The notes beneath the pieces are model-generated. The model was not told where the DNA came from. It ran no database searches and was given only the letters and a program-made list of their open reading frames with translations. Positions 8,446 to 11,215 of a DNA stretch of 11,215 nucleotides are shown here, piece after piece. The first letter of the stretch is position 1, and each line of letters starts with the position of its first letter. Source of the DNA: Rhizophlyctis rosea (taxonomy: Eukaryota > Chytridiomycota > Chytridiomycetes > Rhizophlyctidales > Rhizophlyctidaceae); NCBI GenBank assembly GCA_027596075.1, contig JADGJC010000412.1, positions 7,830-19,044 of the forward strand. The letters are read 5' to 3'. Made by a program: the position numbers and the translations under genes.

Positions 8446-9225
8446 TTTGAGTAGAGCGTTTCCTTGAGTAAAGTGAGGTAATCGGAACAGGGCCCCACAG
8501 GTATGTTGATGAAGATCGTTTAGAGACAGGGGGTCAGGTATTGATGACAGGTCAATATACGGCAAGCGACGAAAGTGGTGTACAATGGGAAATGAGCTTT
8601 ATTTATGTTTCTCCTCTGCGTATGGATTGGTTTCAGATGGGTGTGTCAATGTTGTCGATCCACAGGATTACCTGGGGGCAGTTCGGAAACCGTGGCGTTG
8701 CTACGAGTGGCCCGGCCCATGCAAGGTTTCTGCGGCAGGAGATGATTGTCGAGAGAACGAGCCTGCGAATTTCCACATATACAAACCTTCCTGAGCTTTG
8801 CCACAAACATACGATTGACGTTGACGTGTATTCGAACCGCTCGGCCCGCTATATGATTTGGAACCACCTTTGGTGGTGGGATACCATGACTTCATATCTC
8901 TTGAGCTGATCGAGTACGTTTGAAATTAGCCATCTCCTCCAATTGTTGAACAGTGAATCAGCGCGCACTATGGACACATCAATGCTTGGAGGAATTGATT
9001 AGTGCTCAGAGGCAATGTTATGCCCTTATATCAGTGCAACTGCAACAGCTGATTGATTTTTAACATAACCTCCCAATGCGACAACGAAGGATGAATTGGT
9101 CATTATAGAAAGGGCGGCATTTGACTTCTTTTCGCAAAAGTTATACAAGTCATATTCCAATCAGACACAGCCGCACAATGCTTTTCCCATCGCCACGGAA
9201 AGGGCAGTCTGCAAAATCTCTTCCT
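8446..9225. other. Gene-free stretch upstream of the MGTRS-family gene
   Basis: This 780-bp gap contains the promoter of the MGTRS-family gene at its left and the 3' region of the DUF1963 gene at its right. A minus-strand TATA-like TAAATAAA sits at 8605-8598. A short plus-strand frame starting at 8585 encodes about 69 residues, but nothing supports it as a gene. A perfect 15-bp palindrome (ACCACC-TTT-GGTGGT) is at 8863-8877. I see no tRNA or transposon remnant. Confidence 0.45.
8598..8605 (-). promoter_or_regulatory. TATA-like element for the MGTRS-family gene
   Basis: TAAATAAA on the minus strand lies about 150 bp upstream of the ATG at 8445, the only AT-rich element of this type in the upstream region. 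Its role is inferred from position. Confidence 0.3.
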
Positions 9226-10762
9226 TCACCCCCGCGAAAGGAGATGTCTCGACCGAAAATTATTGATATGGACTGGATGACACTGCCACAAAACCACATA
9301 CAGCTCCACATAATTCTCCGTCCGCTCGGCCTGCCACATGTCCAGAAACTCCAAATCCACATATAAAAACGGCTGCATCTGCGACCTCTTGATCGGGGTC
9401 ACCTCCACATCCTCCGGAAGCAATGTCTCGGCATCCTCAACGCAATAGTCGCAGATTGCGACCCCGGGGAGGTGAATAGGACCATGTCCATGCTGTATTG
9501 CTGCAGATGAGGAGATCCACCCACCGAGTTGGATTGCATACTGGCCGGCGGAATTGAAGCCTTCGAATTCGCCCGCGTCTTCGAAGGGTGTGAGGAGACG
9601 GTGGATGTGGTCGGAGGAGGCAGGGAGGAGGTCTAGGATGATATCGACGGGTGGCATTTGAGGTGGGCCTTCTTTAAAGGAGAGGATAGGCTCTTCGTCG
9701 AAGACGATTGGCGGTTGCTTGACGGAGTCATAGTCAAAATCTTTGGTTCTTTCCTCCTGACGTTTGGCGATGGTGAAAAGAGAACGGCAGCGGAAGAAGG
9801 CAGTTTTGAAAGGAGTGATTTCCCTGTCCGGTTCTAGGTCCACAGGACAACAGTCTGCTTCCGAAGATGTGCATATGAAGAATTGGATCAAAAAATCTTT
9901 GTCTATTAATGACGGAGGGACGGGGCGTGTGATGAAATCAGTTGATTGGCTTGGTATGAGACATCGGTGTGAGATACTTACCATGGATACGGTTGAATTC
10001 TTCGCTACCGATTTCGGAAGTGTTGATCTGAAGAGCAAGGGCCACTGGCAGACGTATGAGCATGTGATGTAGCCAGGGTAAATATCCGGGATGTAATGTA
10101 ATCGCGTCAAAGATGTCCTTTACACCATGTGATGTATCCGCTTCAAACACATCTTCCACAGTATGTTATGCATCCGCTTTGAACACATCCTTTATACTAT
10201 GTGTGATTGCCTCACGCATATCCTCCACACCGCCCGCAACCCCACAAGTTCACCTTACGTCAAATGGACACGAAAACAGGCTGAAATGACCCACGACACG
10301 CATGTCACCTGCATGTCACATTACAAAATTCACATCTTGGCCAATCCCCCGGCGTCTCATCGGGTTCCATCCAAGGGCGCATCCCACCTATCTTCGATTG
10401 TAGGATGGTTGCCGGTGGTGCTTCGGGATTCAAATTGTGCCCGTAACGCGGTTGAATAGCCCAACGTTCGTTCTGCAGTTTGAAATGGCGGGAAACAGAT
10501 GCGAGATTAGACGTAAGTTGATAGAGCACTTTATGGGAACAAGTGTCAAGTTGGGAATGACAATGTGCCTCCTCCCCTTTGAAAATCAGATTTGTGCAAG
10601 GCGAGACCGTCTTTCCTTGCTTACCGGACGGGGTCTGATAGGCGGATTTGAAGGGACAATGGGATGCCTCAGAAGAGGACGAAGAATTGCTAGGATGGAT
10701 GAAACGTCCGACATGTTTGGCGTGGCAGTCGAAAAATGGTCGTCGTGACCTGTTTGATTCAT
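9226..10762 (-). CDS. DUF1963 (YwqG-like) protein, interrupted by a tandem repeat
   Basis: Preferred model: exons 10762-10625, 10472-10325, 10044-9982 and 9902-9226, giving 341 residues. Family signs in order are ATILQSKIGG (67-76), PGDWPRCEF (87-95), ALALQINTSEI (97-107), SAGQYAIQLGGW in the second half, and MW...YVVLWQC near the end. They match the DUF1963 pattern of SK(I/F)GG, WPxC, a QIN/QID strand, a second LGG, MW and a final W/VxxQC. The domain's molecular role is unknown. The firmest intron is 9981-9903 (GTAAGT to TTAATAG). Exon 1 is supported by a TATAAAA 96 bp before the ATG and donor GTAAGC, with acceptor CTGCAG in phase. The intron at 10324-10045 (280 nt, GTAATG to CTGCCAG) is doubtful: it removes the second Cys of CEFC and the LPV that should precede ALALQI, and it contains the 36-bp repeats. 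Between MW and YVVLWQC the protein is shorter than most members. It may be functional, alternatively spliced or decaying; the sequence does not decide. Confidence 0.65.
10091..10231 (-). repeat. Four diverged 36-bp tandem units in the DUF1963 gene
   Basis: Units are 10091-10126, 10127-10162, 10163-10198 (36 bp each) and 10199-10231 (33 bp). Read on the minus strand, in the frame of the downstream DUF1963 exon, they encode 12-residue units such as TVEDVFEADTSH, GVKDIFDAITLH and GVEDMREAITH. Across nine aligned codons (GTG...ACA), third positions vary at almost all codons and second positions at only two, which is the pattern of selected coding sequence. One unit has TAA (plus bases 10166-10168) where its neighbours have TCA or TTA. 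Confidence 0.8.
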
Positions 10763-10857
10763 TTTGCAGCTGGTGTTAGGTGATGAGCAGTAATGGAGGG
10801 AGCGGTGCGTGTGCGGTCGATGATTGGCTTTGGACTTGACAGTGCACGGGAGGGGAG

Positions 10858-10864
10858 TTTTATA
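10858..10864 (-). promoter_or_regulatory. TATA box for the DUF1963 gene
   Basis: TATAAAA on the minus strand lies 96 bp upstream of the ATG at 10762, followed by a C- and CT-rich leader. The distance is close to that seen for the gene at 3428. On the plus strand the same site reads TTTATAATC and could also serve a transcript going the other way. Confidence 0.5.
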
Positions 10865-11172
10865 ATCCCCATGTGAGGCAGTGAACTACTAAGTGAGTAA
10901 CCAACTGGAACAGTTGAAACCGTTGGAAATGAATCGGGTGGCATTCGGCGAGGGCAGTGAGGGCCGCGAGGCGATTGTGGGCCAACAGGTAAGACTAAAA
11001 CCGGTGTCGTTGAAGAAATAGCACTCGCCAACCTTCTTGTTTTGTTCATGTTGATTGCAGACCCGTTTTGGTGATATGTTTTGATACCGTCACTTGGCTG
11101 ATTCAGGTCAGTGGTTTCCTGGCCAGTGGAGAGTGGACGATGGTGGTGGTAACAAACTCCAAAGCTTGACCA

Positions 11173-11178
11173 CACGTG
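11173..11178. promoter_or_regulatory. CACGTG E-box palindrome
   Basis: CACGTG is the core bound by fungal bHLH factors of the Cbf1/SREBP type. Here it lies about 400 bp upstream of the DUF1963 start and next to an AT-rich stretch at the window edge. A six-base site can occur by chance. Confidence 0.25.
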
Positions 11179-11215
11179 ATGTGCGTTGAGCAAGAACATA
11201 TATATTATACAGCCG

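Larger units (their letters stand above)
10763..11215. other. Upstream region of the DUF1963 gene to the window edge
   Basis: It holds the promoter and 5' leader of the DUF1963 gene. A minus-strand frame is open through much of it but lacks recognisable content and contains the TATA element, so I read it as non-coding. On the plus strand there are intron-like signals, GTAAGA at 10989 and TTGATTGCAG ending at 11060, that could belong to a transcript running off the right edge. The last 30 bases are AT-rich (ACATATATATTATAC). Confidence 0.45.

Noticed and set aside
8446..8565. N-terminal extension of the MGTRS-family protein by 40 codons
   Set aside because: No ATG in the extension, and the family starts exactly at MGTRS.
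8541..8909. Two overlapping plus-strand frames, one with ATG at 8585
   Set aside because: Neither resembles a known protein, and the start region coincides with the TATA-like element of the opposite gene. A short gene is not excluded, but nothing supports it.
10091..10231. CRISPR-like array
   Set aside because: The 36-bp units are contiguous with no spacers, diverged, and in register with a protein frame in a eukaryotic gene.
10759..11199. Minus-strand frame of 146 codons at the right edge
   Set aside because: It contains the TATAAAA and leader of the DUF1963 gene, ends just after that gene's ATG in another frame, and has no ATG in a good context.

Overview
This window looks like a piece of a filamentous or chytrid-type fungal nuclear genome of moderate GC. 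Genes lie on both strands and have short spliceosomal introns (41 to 90 nt, plus two longer and less certain ones). Donors include GTGAGT, GTAAGT, GTAAGC and GTAATG; several acceptors are YAG preceded by a TGAT-type branch-like element. I see no operons, Shine-Dalgarno sites, rRNA, tRNA, CRISPR array or transposase. I cannot place the organism below 'fungus'. All exon models come from reading frame and splice signals alone, so the junctions are predictions.

Layout: 1-954 holds no gene I can support. 955-3014 (minus) is a four-exon gene for a 637-residue protein I do not recognise. 3015-3427 is a divergent promoter region. 3428-4650 (plus) is a two-exon gene for a 388-residue protein with two predicted membrane segments, family unknown. 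It converges on 4762-5720 (minus), a two-exon gene for a membrane-anchored RING-H2 protein. After about 1 kb of gene-free sequence, 6756-7289 (minus) is a three-exon gene for a small disordered protein carrying the heptapeptide SGGTGDY twice. 7849-8445 (minus) is a single-exon gene whose product begins MGTRS and carries YRQFDDYPEGVG, the signature of an uncharacterised family known mainly from bacteria and phages. 9226-10762 (minus) is a DUF1963 (YwqG-like) gene interrupted by a diverged 36-bp tandem repeat.

The genes do not form an obvious pathway or cluster. The strongest unexplained signal is the 36-bp repeat inside the DUF1963 gene. It stays in register with the downstream exon and varies mostly at codon third positions, least at second positions, as coding DNA does, yet one unit contains a stop codon. 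Other points of interest are the MGTRS-family protein in a eukaryote, the SGGTGDY protein, two introns that are a multiple of three and lack stops, and two long orphan proteins.
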